Shown: positions 34,386 to 44,130 of the stretch, piece after piece
Numbering within the stretch: position 1 is the first letter of the stretch
How the letters are laid out: each line of letters starts with the position of its first letter
DNA from: Alloalcanivorax xiamenensis
GTDB taxonomy: Bacteria > Pseudomonadota > Gammaproteobacteria > Pseudomonadales > Alcanivoracaceae
Length of the DNA: 64,000 nucleotides
Assembly: GCF_009846745.1 (NCBI RefSeq)
Contig: NZ_AQPF01000002.1
Location: forward strand, 124,001 to 188,000
Direction of reading: 5' to 3'
The notes under the pieces: generated by a model
The model's database searches: none
Seen by the model: only the letters and a program-made list of their open reading frames with translations
What the model was told of the DNA's origin: nothing
Program-made: the position numbers and the translations under genes

Positions 34386-35006
34386 CTATTCAGCGGGCAC
34401 GAAGATACCGTAGGGAACCCCTGCCCATTCCAGCAGAGGAAGGGTCTGCTCCAGGGGCAGCCCCACCACCCCACTGTAACTGCCGGCCAGGGACGCCACC
34501 AGAGCGGCGCCCAGGCCTTGTATGCCATAAGCGCCGGCCTTGTCCCGGCCTTCTCCACAAGCCACATAGGCACGCCGCTGGGCCGCGGTGAGTGCCCGGA
34601 ACCTTACCCGGGTCGTCGACATGGCTGTGCGTGTCTCCTGCTGATACAAGACGCAGACCCCGCTGAGCACCCGGTGTTCCCGAGCGCACAGGGCATCGAT
34701 CATGGCCAGGGCATCCTCATCGTCCACCGGCTTGCCAAGAATGCGCCCCTCCAACACCACCGCGGTATCCGCTCCCAGGACGGCGCCGGGAGAGGGCCGC
34801 TGACCCTCACCGGCGGCGGCCTTGGCGCGGGCCAGGCGGATCACGTATTGCTCGGGGGATTCCCCAGACAAAGGCGTTTCATCCACGCCAGGAGCCGGCA
34901 GGCGGGTGAAGCCCGCGCCCACCTGGGTCAAAAGTTCGGCCCGCCGGGGTGAACCGGAAGCGAGAAACAGCGGCGTCCCCCGCTGAGGTAAAACAACGTC
35001 CGTCAT
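34386..35006 (-). CDS. maf: Maf-family nucleoside triphosphate pyrophosphatase (YhdE type)
   Basis: A 206-residue house-cleaning pyrophosphatase; the YhdE subgroup hydrolyses dTTP and UTP. Motifs are LASGSPRRAELL near the N-terminus, the VDETPLSGESPEQYV segment and GADTAVVLEGRILGKP. Next to mreD, as usual. Only 9 bases separate it from yhdP; rng, which usually lies between, is missing. Confidence 0.93.
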   Translation of the reverse strand: MTDVVLPQRGTPLFLASGSPRRAELLTQVGAGFTRLPAPGVDETPLSGESPEQYVIRLARAKAAAGEGQRPSPGAVLGADTAVVLEGRILGKPVDDEDALAMIDALCAREHRVLSGVCVLYQQETRTAMSTTRVRFRALTAAQRRAYVACGEGRDKAGAYGIQGLGAALVASLAGSYSGVVGLPLEQTLPLLEWAGVPYGIFVPAE

Positions 35007-35049
35007 GTCGTTCCGCCATCGGTCTGATCGGTCAGAGTGCCGTTTTCAT

Positions 35050-35076
35050 GAGGTCCCGGACAGGGTCCGGAACCTC
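35050..35076. promoter_or_regulatory. Hairpin between mreD and maf
   Basis: gaggtcccgga (35050-35060) and tccggaacctc (35066-35076) pair at 10 of 11 positions around a 5-base loop. There is no T-run on either strand, so it may be a processing or attenuation structure between the mreBCD and maf-yhdP parts of the transcript. Confidence 0.4.
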
Positions 35077-35084
35077 AACCGCTT

Positions 35085-35576
35085 TCAGCGCACCAGAAAA
35101 CGCAATTGCACCCAACGCAGCGCCGCCACAACCGGGCGCCATAGCACCGCGCTGGCCAGCGTGCCGTAAAGGATCGTATAGGGAGGATAGTAAGTGCGCC
35201 CCACGGATTCCTGCACCAGATAGGCTAGCAGATTCGAGGAACCGACCAACAGGAACACCACCGCGGTTTGCTGCAATGCCGGAAAAACACGCATGCGTTT
35301 GTAGGCGGCCAGCATGAAGTAAGCCCCCAGGCTATAGGCCAGTGCCCATTGTCCCAGCGTGGTCCCCACCAGCACGTCATGATACAAACCGACCACGAAG
35401 CCCCACAGCACACCAACCCGATGCGGCAACGCCAGCACCCAGTACATCAGCACCAGCAGCAGCCAGTCCGGACGCAACCAGTTGAGGTCCTCGGGCAGCG
35501 GCACCACTTCCAGCAGACCGGCAAGGAACAACGTCACCAGAATCACGCCGGTGCCAGCCGGTTTTTCCTTGCTCAT
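35085..35576 (-). CDS. mreD: Rod shape-determining protein MreD
   Basis: Inner-membrane member of the elongasome, 163 residues with about five hydrophobic segments (starting GVILVTLFLAGLLEVVPLP and PDWLLLVLMYWVLALP). Sequence conservation is low, as usual in MreD, but size, topology and position after mreC are clear. Start overlaps mreC by 4 bases. Confidence 0.92.
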   Translation of the reverse strand: MSKEKPAGTGVILVTLFLAGLLEVVPLPEDLNWLRPDWLLLVLMYWVLALPHRVGVLWGFVVGLYHDVLVGTTLGQWALAYSLGAYFMLAAYKRMRVFPALQQTAVVFLLVGSSNLLAYLVQESVGRTYYPPYTILYGTLASAVLWRPVVAALRWVQLRFLVR

Positions 35577-36451
35577 TGGCCGTCCTCCTCCGTCACATCC
35601 GGCGACGCTTGCCCTGTTTCGCCCTCATCGACGGCGGCGGACTCCACCGATTCGGATTCCACCAGCAGCACGTGACTGGCACGATCGATCTGCGCCTTGG
35701 GTCGGGCCACGATATCGGCGAAGGCGGCGCCGGACCGGTGATCCACACTGACCACCTCGGCCACCGGGTAGCCACGGGGATAGAGCTGGCCCAGGCCGGT
35801 ACTCACCAACAGGTCTCCCTGCTGCACGTCGGCGGTATCCGGCACGTACAGCAGGCGCAGGGTGTTACCCTGGCCGGTACCAGCCAGAATCGCGCGCACC
35901 CCGTTGCGGTTGACCTGCACACTCATGGCGTGGCTGGCGTCGGTGATCAGCAGCACCCGGGAAGCCAGCGGCCCCACTTCCACCACCTGGCCGATCAGGC
36001 CCTGGGCCTCCAGCACGCCCTGACCTCGGCGCACGCCCTCGCGAGCCCCCTTGTTGATCACGATCTCCTGGCGGTTGGGGTCCGGATCCAGACCGATGAT
36101 CTCCGCCACCAGCACCGATCCTTCCAGGCTCGCCGAGGAGTTCAGCAGCTCACGCAAGCGGGTGTTTTCCGCCTCCAGCACCGCCAGCTTCTGCACCCGC
36201 TGTTCCAGGATCAGCACCTGGCGGTTGAGACGTTCCTGATCTTCCAGCAACTCACCGCGGCTCTGGGTCTGGCGCGAAACAAAACGGGCGGTGTCCACTG
36301 GCAAGTGGGCCAGATACTGAGCCGGCGCGGTGAGGTAGCCGAACACATAACGGATCGGCTGCGCCCAGGGGGTGCGCTGGTCGAGCACCATCAGCACCAC
36401 GGCGAGGACCAGCGCGATGAGAAGACGGTAAGTGGGATTGGAGGATGACAT
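35573..36451 (-). CDS. mreC: Rod shape-determining protein MreC
   Basis: Bitopic periplasmic scaffold that links MreB to the peptidoglycan synthases PBP2/RodA. 292 residues: one membrane segment (about 8-24), coiled coil (about 65-110; QVLILEQRVQKLAVLEAENTR-like heptads), then the beta-domain (LVAEIIGLDPDPNRQEIVIN, GVRAILAGTGQGNTLRLLYV, VSTGLGQLYPRGYPV). The C-terminus is an acidic tail of about 30 residues. Confidence 0.95.
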   Translation of the reverse strand: MSSSNPTYRLLIALVLAVVLMVLDQRTPWAQPIRYVFGYLTAPAQYLAHLPVDTARFVSRQTQSRGELLEDQERLNRQVLILEQRVQKLAVLEAENTRLRELLNSSASLEGSVLVAEIIGLDPDPNRQEIVINKGAREGVRRGQGVLEAQGLIGQVVEVGPLASRVLLITDASHAMSVQVNRNGVRAILAGTGQGNTLRLLYVPDTADVQQGDLLVSTGLGQLYPRGYPVAEVVSVDHRSGAAFADIVARPKAQIDRASHVLLVESESVESAAVDEGETGQASPDVTEEDGQ

Positions 36452-36496
36452 GGCCGTCGGTTACCAGGACACTGGCGCCTTGGCGGCGCCGGTCGA

Positions 36497-37540
<1,044 letters not shown>

Positions 37541-37896
37541 CCTGGCCAGTTTCCTGAAGTCTCGTCGAGAGGAAGGCGCCGTCCTGATCCCGTTTTCACA
37601 GGCGACGGCAAGATGGCGCAACTCTAGCAACGGCGGGCCCATCCGGCAAGGCCGGCGGAGCAGCGGCAACGCTCCCGGAGCCTCTCTTTTTCCCGTACCG
37701 GGAAGCGATCCTTCATAATCCCCCGGGGAAGCGCCCGGATTTGCCCATCTCCGATGCCGGTTCAGTGGCTCCCGGAGGCCGGTCTGTGGTACTTTTTGCG
37801 CCTTCCTGAAGCCGATTTCCGATCCCGTGCCGACGCCACGGCGTACTGACGTCACGGGGCGTGCCGATTCTTGCGGAGAGAACTACGGAGAGAACC
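37541..37896. other. Divergent spacer between mreB and gatC
   Basis: 356 bases without a gene. It must hold promoters for both directions, but no convincing -35/-10 pair was found. A small hairpin ttcccg-tac-cgggaa lies at 37690-37704. Nothing else recognised. Confidence 0.5.
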
Positions 37897-38184
37897 ATGG
37901 CTATTGATTCCAAGGTGGTCGCTCAAGTCGCCCACCTGGCGTGTCTGCAAGTGGACGACAACGAGACCGCGGCGTTGAGCGAACGGCTCAACGATATTCT
38001 CGCCATGGTGGACCAGTTGCAGCAGGCCGATGTGGACGGCGTAGCGCCCCTGGCCCATCCCCTGGATGTGAGTCAGCCGCTACGCGACGACCAAGTTACC
38101 GAACCGGACGTGCGTGAACGGGTCATGCCCATCGCCCCGGCCACCGAAGCGGGCTGTTTCCTGGTCCCCCGAGTCATTGAATAA
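37897..38184 (+). CDS. gatC: Asp-tRNA(Asn)/Glu-tRNA(Gln) amidotransferase subunit C
   Basis: 95-residue stabilising subunit of the GatCAB amidotransferase. Characteristic sequence VAQVAHLACLQVDDNE and LNDILAMVDQLQQADVDGVAPLAHP. The ATG at 37897 follows CGGAGAGA. Presence of GatCAB implies that Asn-tRNA and/or Gln-tRNA is made by transamidation in this organism. 6 bases before gatA. Confidence 0.95.
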   Translation: MAIDSKVVAQVAHLACLQVDDNETAALSERLNDILAMVDQLQQADVDGVAPLAHPLDVSQPLRDDQVTEPDVRERVMPIAPATEAGCFLVPRVIE

Positions 38185-38190
38185 GACGCC

Positions 38191-39645
38191 ATGCATACCA
38201 AGACCCTGACCGAACTCAGAGCCGGCCTGGCCGCCCGGGAATTCTCCTCCCGCGAGCTGACCGAGCACTTTCTGCGCCGCATCCGGCAATTCGACGGCGA
38301 GATCAACAGCCTGATCACCGTTACCGAGGAGCAGGCCCTGGCCCAGGCCGATGCCGCCGACGCCACCCTCGCCCGGGGCGAGGGCGGCCTGCTTACCGGC
38401 CTGCCCGTGGCCCACAAGGACATCTTCTGTACCGAAGGCGTCCGCACCAGTTGCGGTTCACGCATGCTGGACAACTTCATCGCCCCCTACACCGCCACCG
38501 TGGTGGAAAAGATGGCGGCGCAAGGCGCGGTGATGCTGGGCAAGACCAATATGGACGAGTTCGCCATGGGCTCCTCCAACGAAACCAGCTTTTATGGCCC
38601 GGTGAAGAACCCCTGGGACCAGGAGCGGGTGCCCGGCGGTTCCTCCGGCGGCGCCGCCGCCACTCTGGCCGCGCGCCTGGCTCCGGCCGCCACCGGCACC
38701 GACACCGGCGGTTCCATCCGCCAGCCGGCGGCACTGAACGGCGTCACCGGCCTGAAACCCACTTATGGCCGGGTATCGCGCTGGGGCATGATCGCTTTCG
38801 CCTCCAGCCTCGATCAGGCCGGCCCCATGGGGCTGAGCGCCGCCGACTGCGCGCTGATGCTGGCCGCCATGGCCGGCCACGACGACAAGGATTCCACCAG
38901 CCTGGACGAGCCGGTGGGCGACTATCTCAGCGACCTGAACCAGAATCTGGAGGGTCTCAGGATCGGCGTTCCGGAAGAATTTTTCCCGGACACCCTGGAT
39001 GGCGCCATCGCCGACAGCAGCCGCGACGCGCTGCGTGAGCTGGAAAAGCAAGGCGCTAAGCTGGTGCCGCTATCGCTGCCGAGTATCAACCTGTCGGTGC
39101 CGGCCTACTACGTGATCGCGCCGGCGGAGGCCAGTTCCAACCTGTCCCGCTTTGATGGCGTGCGCTACGGCCACCGCTGCGATGATCCGGTGGATCTGCT
39201 GGATCTGTACAAACGTTCCCGTTCCGAAGGCTTTGGTGAGGAGGTCAAACGCCGCATTCTGGTCGGCACTTACGCCCTGTCCGCCGGCTACTACGACGCC
39301 TATTACCGCCGCGCCCAGCAGGTCCGCCGCCTGATCCGTGACGATTTCGCCCGTGCCTTCGCCGAGGTGGACGTGATCATGGGGCCGACCAGCCCGGAAA
39401 CCGCGTTCAAGATCGGCGCCAAGGTGGATGACCCGATCAACATGTACATGGCCGACGTCTTCACCATCGCCGTCAACCTGGCGGGACTGCCGGCGCTGTC
39501 CATGCCCAGCGGTTTCGTTAACGGCTTGCCGGTGGGCACTCAGGTTATCGGTAACTACTTCCAGGAGGGCCGCATCCTCAACGTGGCCCATCGTTATCAA
39601 CTGGCCACCGACTGGCATCAACGGATTCCGGGAGCGTTCGCATGA
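38191..39645 (+). CDS. gatA: Asp-tRNA(Asn)/Glu-tRNA(Gln) amidotransferase subunit A
   Basis: Amidase subunit that frees ammonia from glutamine. 484 residues. The amidase-signature Lys-Ser-Ser triad is visible in LPVAHKDIFCTEGV (Lys near 76), the GGSSGGAAATLAARL segment (Ser near 151) and GTDTGGSIRQPAAL (Ser near 175). Overlaps gatB by 4 bases. Confidence 0.97.
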   Translation: MHTKTLTELRAGLAAREFSSRELTEHFLRRIRQFDGEINSLITVTEEQALAQADAADATLARGEGGLLTGLPVAHKDIFCTEGVRTSCGSRMLDNFIAPYTATVVEKMAAQGAVMLGKTNMDEFAMGSSNETSFYGPVKNPWDQERVPGGSSGGAAATLAARLAPAATGTDTGGSIRQPAALNGVTGLKPTYGRVSRWGMIAFASSLDQAGPMGLSAADCALMLAAMAGHDDKDSTSLDEPVGDYLSDLNQNLEGLRIGVPEEFFPDTLDGAIADSSRDALRELEKQGAKLVPLSLPSINLSVPAYYVIAPAEASSNLSRFDGVRYGHRCDDPVDLLDLYKRSRSEGFGEEVKRRILVGTYALSAGYYDAYYRRAQQVRRLIRDDFARAFAEVDVIMGPTSPETAFKIGAKVDDPINMYMADVFTIAVNLAGLPALSMPSGFVNGLPVGTQVIGNYFQEGRILNVAHRYQLATDWHQRIPGAFA

Positions 39646-41099
39646 GTTGGGAAACCGTTATCGGCCTGGAAGTGCACGTGCAACTGGCCACCGCCTCCAA
39701 ACTGTTCTCCGCCAGCAGCACCCGCACCGGCGACGAACCGAACAGCAACGCCAGTCTGATTGATCTGGCCATGCCCGGCACTCTGCCGGTGGTTAACCGT
39801 GAAGCCATCCGTCACGCAATCCGTTTCGGTCTGGCTATCGATGCGGAAATCGGCCGCCGTTCCGTGTTCGAGCGGAAGAATTATTTTTACCCGGATTTGC
39901 CCAAGGGCTATCAGACCACCCAACTGGCCGAGCCCATCGTCGGCGCTGGCGTGGTCGAGCTGCAACTGGAGGACGGTACTCGCAAGAGCGTGCGCATCCA
40001 CCACGCTCACCTGGAGGAAGACGCCGGCAAATCCCTGCATGAAGCGTTCTCCGACGACATGGGACGGGCCATGACCGGCATCGACCTGAACCGGGCCGGC
40101 ACGCCGCTGATCGAAATCGTCTCCGAACCGGACATGAGCAACGCGGAAGAGGCCGTGGCCTTCGCCCGCAAGCTGCATGCCATCGTCACCTCCCTGGGCA
40201 TCAGCGACGGTGATATGTCCCAGGGCAACATGCGCTTTGATGTGAACATCTCCGTGCGTCGCCCGGGTGAGCCGTTGGGCACGCGCACCGAAACCAAGAA
40301 CCTGAACTCGTTCCGGTTCATGGAAAAAGCCATCAAGCTGGAAGTGGAACGGCAGATCGATGTGCTTGAGGACGGCGGCGAAGTGGTACAGGAAACCCGC
40401 CTGTACAACGGCGACACCAACACCGCCCGCGCCATGCGCAGCAAGGAAGACGCCAACGATTACCGCTACTTCCCCTGCCCCGACTTGCTGCCGGTACTGG
40501 TCAGCGAAGAGGAAATCAACGAACTGCGCGATGCGCTGCCGGAGCTGCCGGACGCCCGCAAGGCGCGCTTCGTTGAGGCCTATGCTCTGTCCGAGTACGA
40601 CGCCGACCTGCTCTCCGCCGACCTCGCCACCGCCGCCTACTTCGAAGCGGCGGCCAAACAGGGCAGCGACGCCAAGCTGGCGGCCAACTGGGTCATGGGC
40701 GAACTGACCGCGCGCCTCAACGCCGACGATATCGGTATCGCGCGAAGCCCGGTGAGCGCCGAACATCTCGGCGAGTTGATCCTGCGCATCAAGGACGGCA
40801 CCATCAGTTCCAAGATCGCCAAACAGGTCTTCGACGCCTGCTGGGCCGGCGAGGGCAGCCCGGATCAAATCATCGAGAGCAAAGGTCTCAAGCAGATGAG
40901 CGACACTGGCGAGCTGGAAAAGATCGTCGACGACATCATCGCCAACCACCCGGCTCAGGTAGAGGACTATCGCGGCTCCGATGACGCCAAACGGAAGAAA
41001 AAGATTGGTTTCTTTGTCGGCCAGGCGATGAAGGCCACCCAGGGCAAGGCCAATCCGCAGCAACTGAACCAACTGCTGCAACAAAAGCTGAACGGCTAG
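39642..41099 (+). CDS. gatB: Asp-tRNA(Asn)/Glu-tRNA(Gln) amidotransferase subunit B
   Basis: Kinase/amidotransferase subunit that activates the mischarged tRNA. 485 residues. Family motifs: ETVIGLEVHVQL at the N-terminus, FYPDLPKGYQTTQL near 85-98, GIDLNRAGTPLIEIVSEPD near 146-165, and the C-terminal YqeY-like GatB domain (about 335-485). Full length, ends at a composite palindrome. Confidence 0.97.
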   Translation: MSWETVIGLEVHVQLATASKLFSASSTRTGDEPNSNASLIDLAMPGTLPVVNREAIRHAIRFGLAIDAEIGRRSVFERKNYFYPDLPKGYQTTQLAEPIVGAGVVELQLEDGTRKSVRIHHAHLEEDAGKSLHEAFSDDMGRAMTGIDLNRAGTPLIEIVSEPDMSNAEEAVAFARKLHAIVTSLGISDGDMSQGNMRFDVNISVRRPGEPLGTRTETKNLNSFRFMEKAIKLEVERQIDVLEDGGEVVQETRLYNGDTNTARAMRSKEDANDYRYFPCPDLLPVLVSEEEINELRDALPELPDARKARFVEAYALSEYDADLLSADLATAAYFEAAAKQGSDAKLAANWVMGELTARLNADDIGIARSPVSAEHLGELILRIKDGTISSKIAKQVFDACWAGEGSPDQIIESKGLKQMSDTGELEKIVDDIIANHPAQVEDYRGSDDAKRKKKIGFFVGQAMKATQGKANPQQLNQLLQQKLNG

Positions 41100-41253
41100 G
41101 GAACCGCTGAAAAACGTCATGCCGGACTCGATCCGGCATCTCCCTCCACGAAGCCATGCACCCTGTAGAGGGAAGTCCCGGGGTAGAGAGTTCCATGGTC
41201 TTAAGCCATGGAACTCTCTACCCCGGGATGACGGAGTGTTTTTCAGAGGTTCC
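41100..41253. repeat. Composite nested palindrome after gatB
   Basis: An outer pair, ggaaccgctgaaaaacgtcat (41100-41120) with the imperfect complement ending at 41253 (tttttcagaggttcc), encloses the atgccgga palindrome (41119-41139) and a perfect 23-base hairpin: tcccggggtagagagttccatgg-type arms at 41176-41198 and 41206-41228 around a 7-base loop. The whole element of about 154 bases has terminal inverted repeats and no coding capacity, resembling a small non-autonomous element or REP cluster. The remaining bases to 41345 show nothing. Confidence 0.65.
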
Positions 41254-41345
41254 TTAATCAAACCGTCACGGGAACCGGCTTACGCTGCGGCCTGGGAAGG
41301 ACCGCCCCGGCGCCCGAACAACAACGCGATAACAAGGAAATTACC

Positions 41346-42881
41346 ATGGATGGTTTTCGCCACACCCTGCTCCTGTCCGCCCTCGCCCTTCTCTGCGCAT
41401 GCGGTGGGGGCGGGGGTGGCGGCTCAAGTACTCCCGCGCCCACCTGGCAAGCCGGGCAGTTCGCCGACGCCAGGCAATTCGCCAATCAGTGCCTGAGACC
41501 ACGCACTGGCAGCCAGTACCCCGATGTGGCGGGCTCGGTGCTGGATGAAAACAACTGGCTACGCTCCTGGAGCCACGAAACCTACCTCTGGTACGACGAG
41601 ATCCAGGATCGCAATCCCGCCAACCATGATGAGTCGCTCGCTTACTTCGACCTGCTGAAAACCGAAGCCATCACCGCCAGCGGTGCGCCGAAGGACCAAT
41701 TCCATTTCGCCATGCCCAGCGGCGAATGGAACGCGCAATCCCAATCCGGCGTGGCCGTGGGTTACGGCCTGCAATGGGTGATCATCGAGTCTCTCCCGCC
41801 CCGGGACGTGCGGGTGGCCTATCATGACCAGCAAGACCGCTCCGATTTGCCACCACGTGGCACCCGGCTTTTGTCCGTCGACGGCGTCAGCATGGTGTCG
41901 AGCAACGACATCGATACGCTGAACGCCGGGCTTTACCCTGGCGAGAACGGCGAGCAACACAGGTTGGAGTTCGAATATCCGGGTGGCACGCGGCAGACCC
42001 TCACTCTCAGCGCGGGAACCGTCACCTCCGAACCGGTGCAGCGGGTACGGGTCCTGACCAGCACTGGCGGCACACAGGTGGGCTACATGCTGTTCAACGA
42101 CCATATCGCCACCGCGGAGGGGGCCCTGCGGGACGCCGTGGCGCAGCTCAGCCAAGGCAATGGTATCGACGACCTGGTTTTGGATCTGCGCTACAACGGC
42201 GGTGGTTACCTGGCGCTGGCCAGTCAACTGGCTTACATGATCGCCGGCCCTGAACGGACCGCCGGTCAGAGCTTCGAGATCGCCCGGTTTAACGATCAGC
42301 ACCCGACGACCAACCCGGTCACCGGTCAGCCCCTGGCTCCGACGCCATTCTACAACACCACGCTGGGCTTCTCGGTTCCGGCCAACGAACCGTTGCCCAA
42401 TCTGAACCTTTCTCGGGTGTTTGTGCTTACCGGCGCCACCACCTGCTCCGCCAGTGAGTCCATCATCAACGGGTTACGCGGCATCGGTGTGGAAGTGATC
42501 CAGATTGGCAACCGCACCTGTGGCAAGCCCTACGGCTTCTATCCCACGGACAATTGCGGCACCACCTATTTCACAATCCAGTTCCAGGGCGTCAATGCCC
42601 AGGGGTTCGGCGATTACCCGGACGGCTTCGTTCCCGGCACCGACGACGGCCAGGCCGGCGTGCGGGGCTGTCAGGTGGCGGACGATTACGATCATGATCT
42701 GGGCGACGTCGATGAAGCACGCTTGTCCTCGGCTCTGCACTACATCGACAATGGATACTGCCCACCGTCGACAAGCCGCCATACCTTACACCGCCGATCG
42801 TTGGCCGCGCCGCCCGCCGTTGATGGCCGCGTCCACAAAGCCCCATGGCGGGAAAACCGCATAATGACCCCGACCCGGTGA
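41346..42881 (+). CDS. S41-family peptidase, lipoprotein
   Basis: A 511-residue C-terminal-processing-type protease. The N-terminus is a lipoprotein signal with lipobox ending in Cys19 followed by a Gly run. A PDZ-like segment (about 150-215) precedes the S41 core: DDLVLDLRYNGGGYLALASQL near 278-298, catalytic-Ser region TCSASES (366-372) and the general-base Lys394 in RTCGKPYGF. Several Cys pairs suggest disulfides. The C-terminal 30 residues are basic and unlike the family. An AAGGA site precedes the ATG. Substrate unknown. Confidence 0.85.
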   Translation: MDGFRHTLLLSALALLCACGGGGGGGSSTPAPTWQAGQFADARQFANQCLRPRTGSQYPDVAGSVLDENNWLRSWSHETYLWYDEIQDRNPANHDESLAYFDLLKTEAITASGAPKDQFHFAMPSGEWNAQSQSGVAVGYGLQWVIIESLPPRDVRVAYHDQQDRSDLPPRGTRLLSVDGVSMVSSNDIDTLNAGLYPGENGEQHRLEFEYPGGTRQTLTLSAGTVTSEPVQRVRVLTSTGGTQVGYMLFNDHIATAEGALRDAVAQLSQGNGIDDLVLDLRYNGGGYLALASQLAYMIAGPERTAGQSFEIARFNDQHPTTNPVTGQPLAPTPFYNTTLGFSVPANEPLPNLNLSRVFVLTGATTCSASESIINGLRGIGVEVIQIGNRTCGKPYGFYPTDNCGTTYFTIQFQGVNAQGFGDYPDGFVPGTDDGQAGVRGCQVADDYDHDLGDVDEARLSSALHYIDNGYCPPSTSRHTLHRRSLAAPPAVDGRVHKAPWRENRIMTPTR

Positions 42882-42885
42882 CACC

Positions 42886-43272
42886 ATGAGCCCGGCAAAA
42901 ACAGCAGCAACGCTCGGCCTTCTGGTACTGCTCGGCGCCTGCCAGTCGCAACCGGCGGACGGCGATACCCCGGCGCTGCTGTCCGGCACGGAAGCGGGCC
43001 GGCTGGAACTGCGGGAAAAAATCCGTACCGCCCTGTCCGCCAACGGCCCCGTTCTGCTGGCCGATGACGCGCTCACGCGGGACAGTCTGCTGGTGATCGA
43101 GCGCGCCCAACACCGGGACCTGAGACGTCCACCACTCAATGGCCGGGACCCGCGACGGCCGGAGACTTTCCGGCTGTTGCTCAATAACCAACGCTGCTGG
43201 TTGGAACGGCTTGGCGATGGCAAACGATGGGAGATGATGGAAGCCTCCTGCATCCCTGCCCCCGGCCACTGA
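42886..43272 (+). CDS. Small lipoprotein of unknown function
   Basis: A 128-residue predicted lipoprotein: hydrophobic signal and lipobox LLGAC with Cys19. The mature part contains RLELREKIRTALSANGPVLL and ends with a Cys-bearing EASCIP tail. No family recognised. Four bases after the S41 peptidase stop and 22 bases before the crotonase, so probably cotranscribed with the peptidase. Confidence 0.65.
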   Translation: MSPAKTAATLGLLVLLGACQSQPADGDTPALLSGTEAGRLELREKIRTALSANGPVLLADDALTRDSLLVIERAQHRDLRRPPLNGRDPRRPETFRLLLNNQRCWLERLGDGKRWEMMEASCIPAPGH

Positions 43273-43294
43273 CCCGCGACAGGAGAGCACTATC

Positions 43295-44110
43295 ATGACT
43301 GACACTTTTCGGGATCGTCTGACCCTTGATATCGCCGATCACATCGCCACCGTCACCCTGACACGGGCGGAAAAATACAACGGCCTGGATCTGGAGATGC
43401 TTCAGGCCCTGGTCGATTGCGCGAAAAAACTGAGGAAGAACCGCCAGGTGCGGGTGGTCATTCTGAAGGGGGATGGCAAAGCGTTCTGCGCCGGCCTGGA
43501 TTTTGGCCGCGTCACCAAGACCCCGATGAAGATGCTGCTTGCCTTCACCCGCTTCGGCATCAAGAAAACCAATCTGTTCCAGCAAGCCTGCTGGGCCTGG
43601 CGGCAATTACCCATGCCGGTCATCGCGGTAACGCATGGCTACTGCTACGGCGGCGGCCTGCAACTGGCGCTGGCCGCGGACTTCCGTATCGCCACGCCGG
43701 ATTGCGAATTCTCGGTAATGGAAATCAAATGGGGACTGATCCCGGACATGACCGGCACCGTTACCCTGCGCGAATTGCTACCTCTGGACGTGGCCAAGGA
43801 ACTGACCATGACCGGCCGCCGCTTCGACGCCCGTGAAGCGGAACGTTTGCACCTGGTCACCCGGGTGTCCGAGACGCCCGAGCAGGCCGCCCGGGAACTG
43901 GCCGGCGCGCTGCTGGAACGGTCGCCAGATGCGATCAGTGCCGCCAAGGCGCTGTTCCATGACACCTGGAATGCCCCGGAGGAACAGGCATTTCTGCGCG
44001 AATCCCGGCTGCAATTCAAACTGCTGCGCAGCCGTAATCAGCGAGAGGCAATGAACGCCAACTTCAACAAGGAAGCTCCGCGGTTCGGACCACGGCAGCG
44101 GGATTATTGA
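43295..44110 (+). CDS. Crotonase/enoyl-CoA hydratase-isomerase family protein
   Basis: A 271-residue crotonase-fold enzyme acting on acyl-CoA, probably in beta-oxidation. The oxyanion-hole segments are AFCAGLDFGR (about 64-73) and HGYCYGGGLQLALAADFRIA (about 110-129); an acidic residue follows in VMEIKWGLIPDMTG. The RSATLLF-type end is replaced by RSRNQREAMNANF. Hydratase versus isomerase cannot be separated by eye. A strong AGGAG site precedes the ATG. Confidence 0.85.
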   Translation: MTDTFRDRLTLDIADHIATVTLTRAEKYNGLDLEMLQALVDCAKKLRKNRQVRVVILKGDGKAFCAGLDFGRVTKTPMKMLLAFTRFGIKKTNLFQQACWAWRQLPMPVIAVTHGYCYGGGLQLALAADFRIATPDCEFSVMEIKWGLIPDMTGTVTLRELLPLDVAKELTMTGRRFDAREAERLHLVTRVSETPEQAARELAGALLERSPDAISAAKALFHDTWNAPEEQAFLRESRLQFKLLRSRNQREAMNANFNKEAPRFGPRQRDY

Positions 44111-44130
44111 GTCGATTCGGAGGTCGGTGA

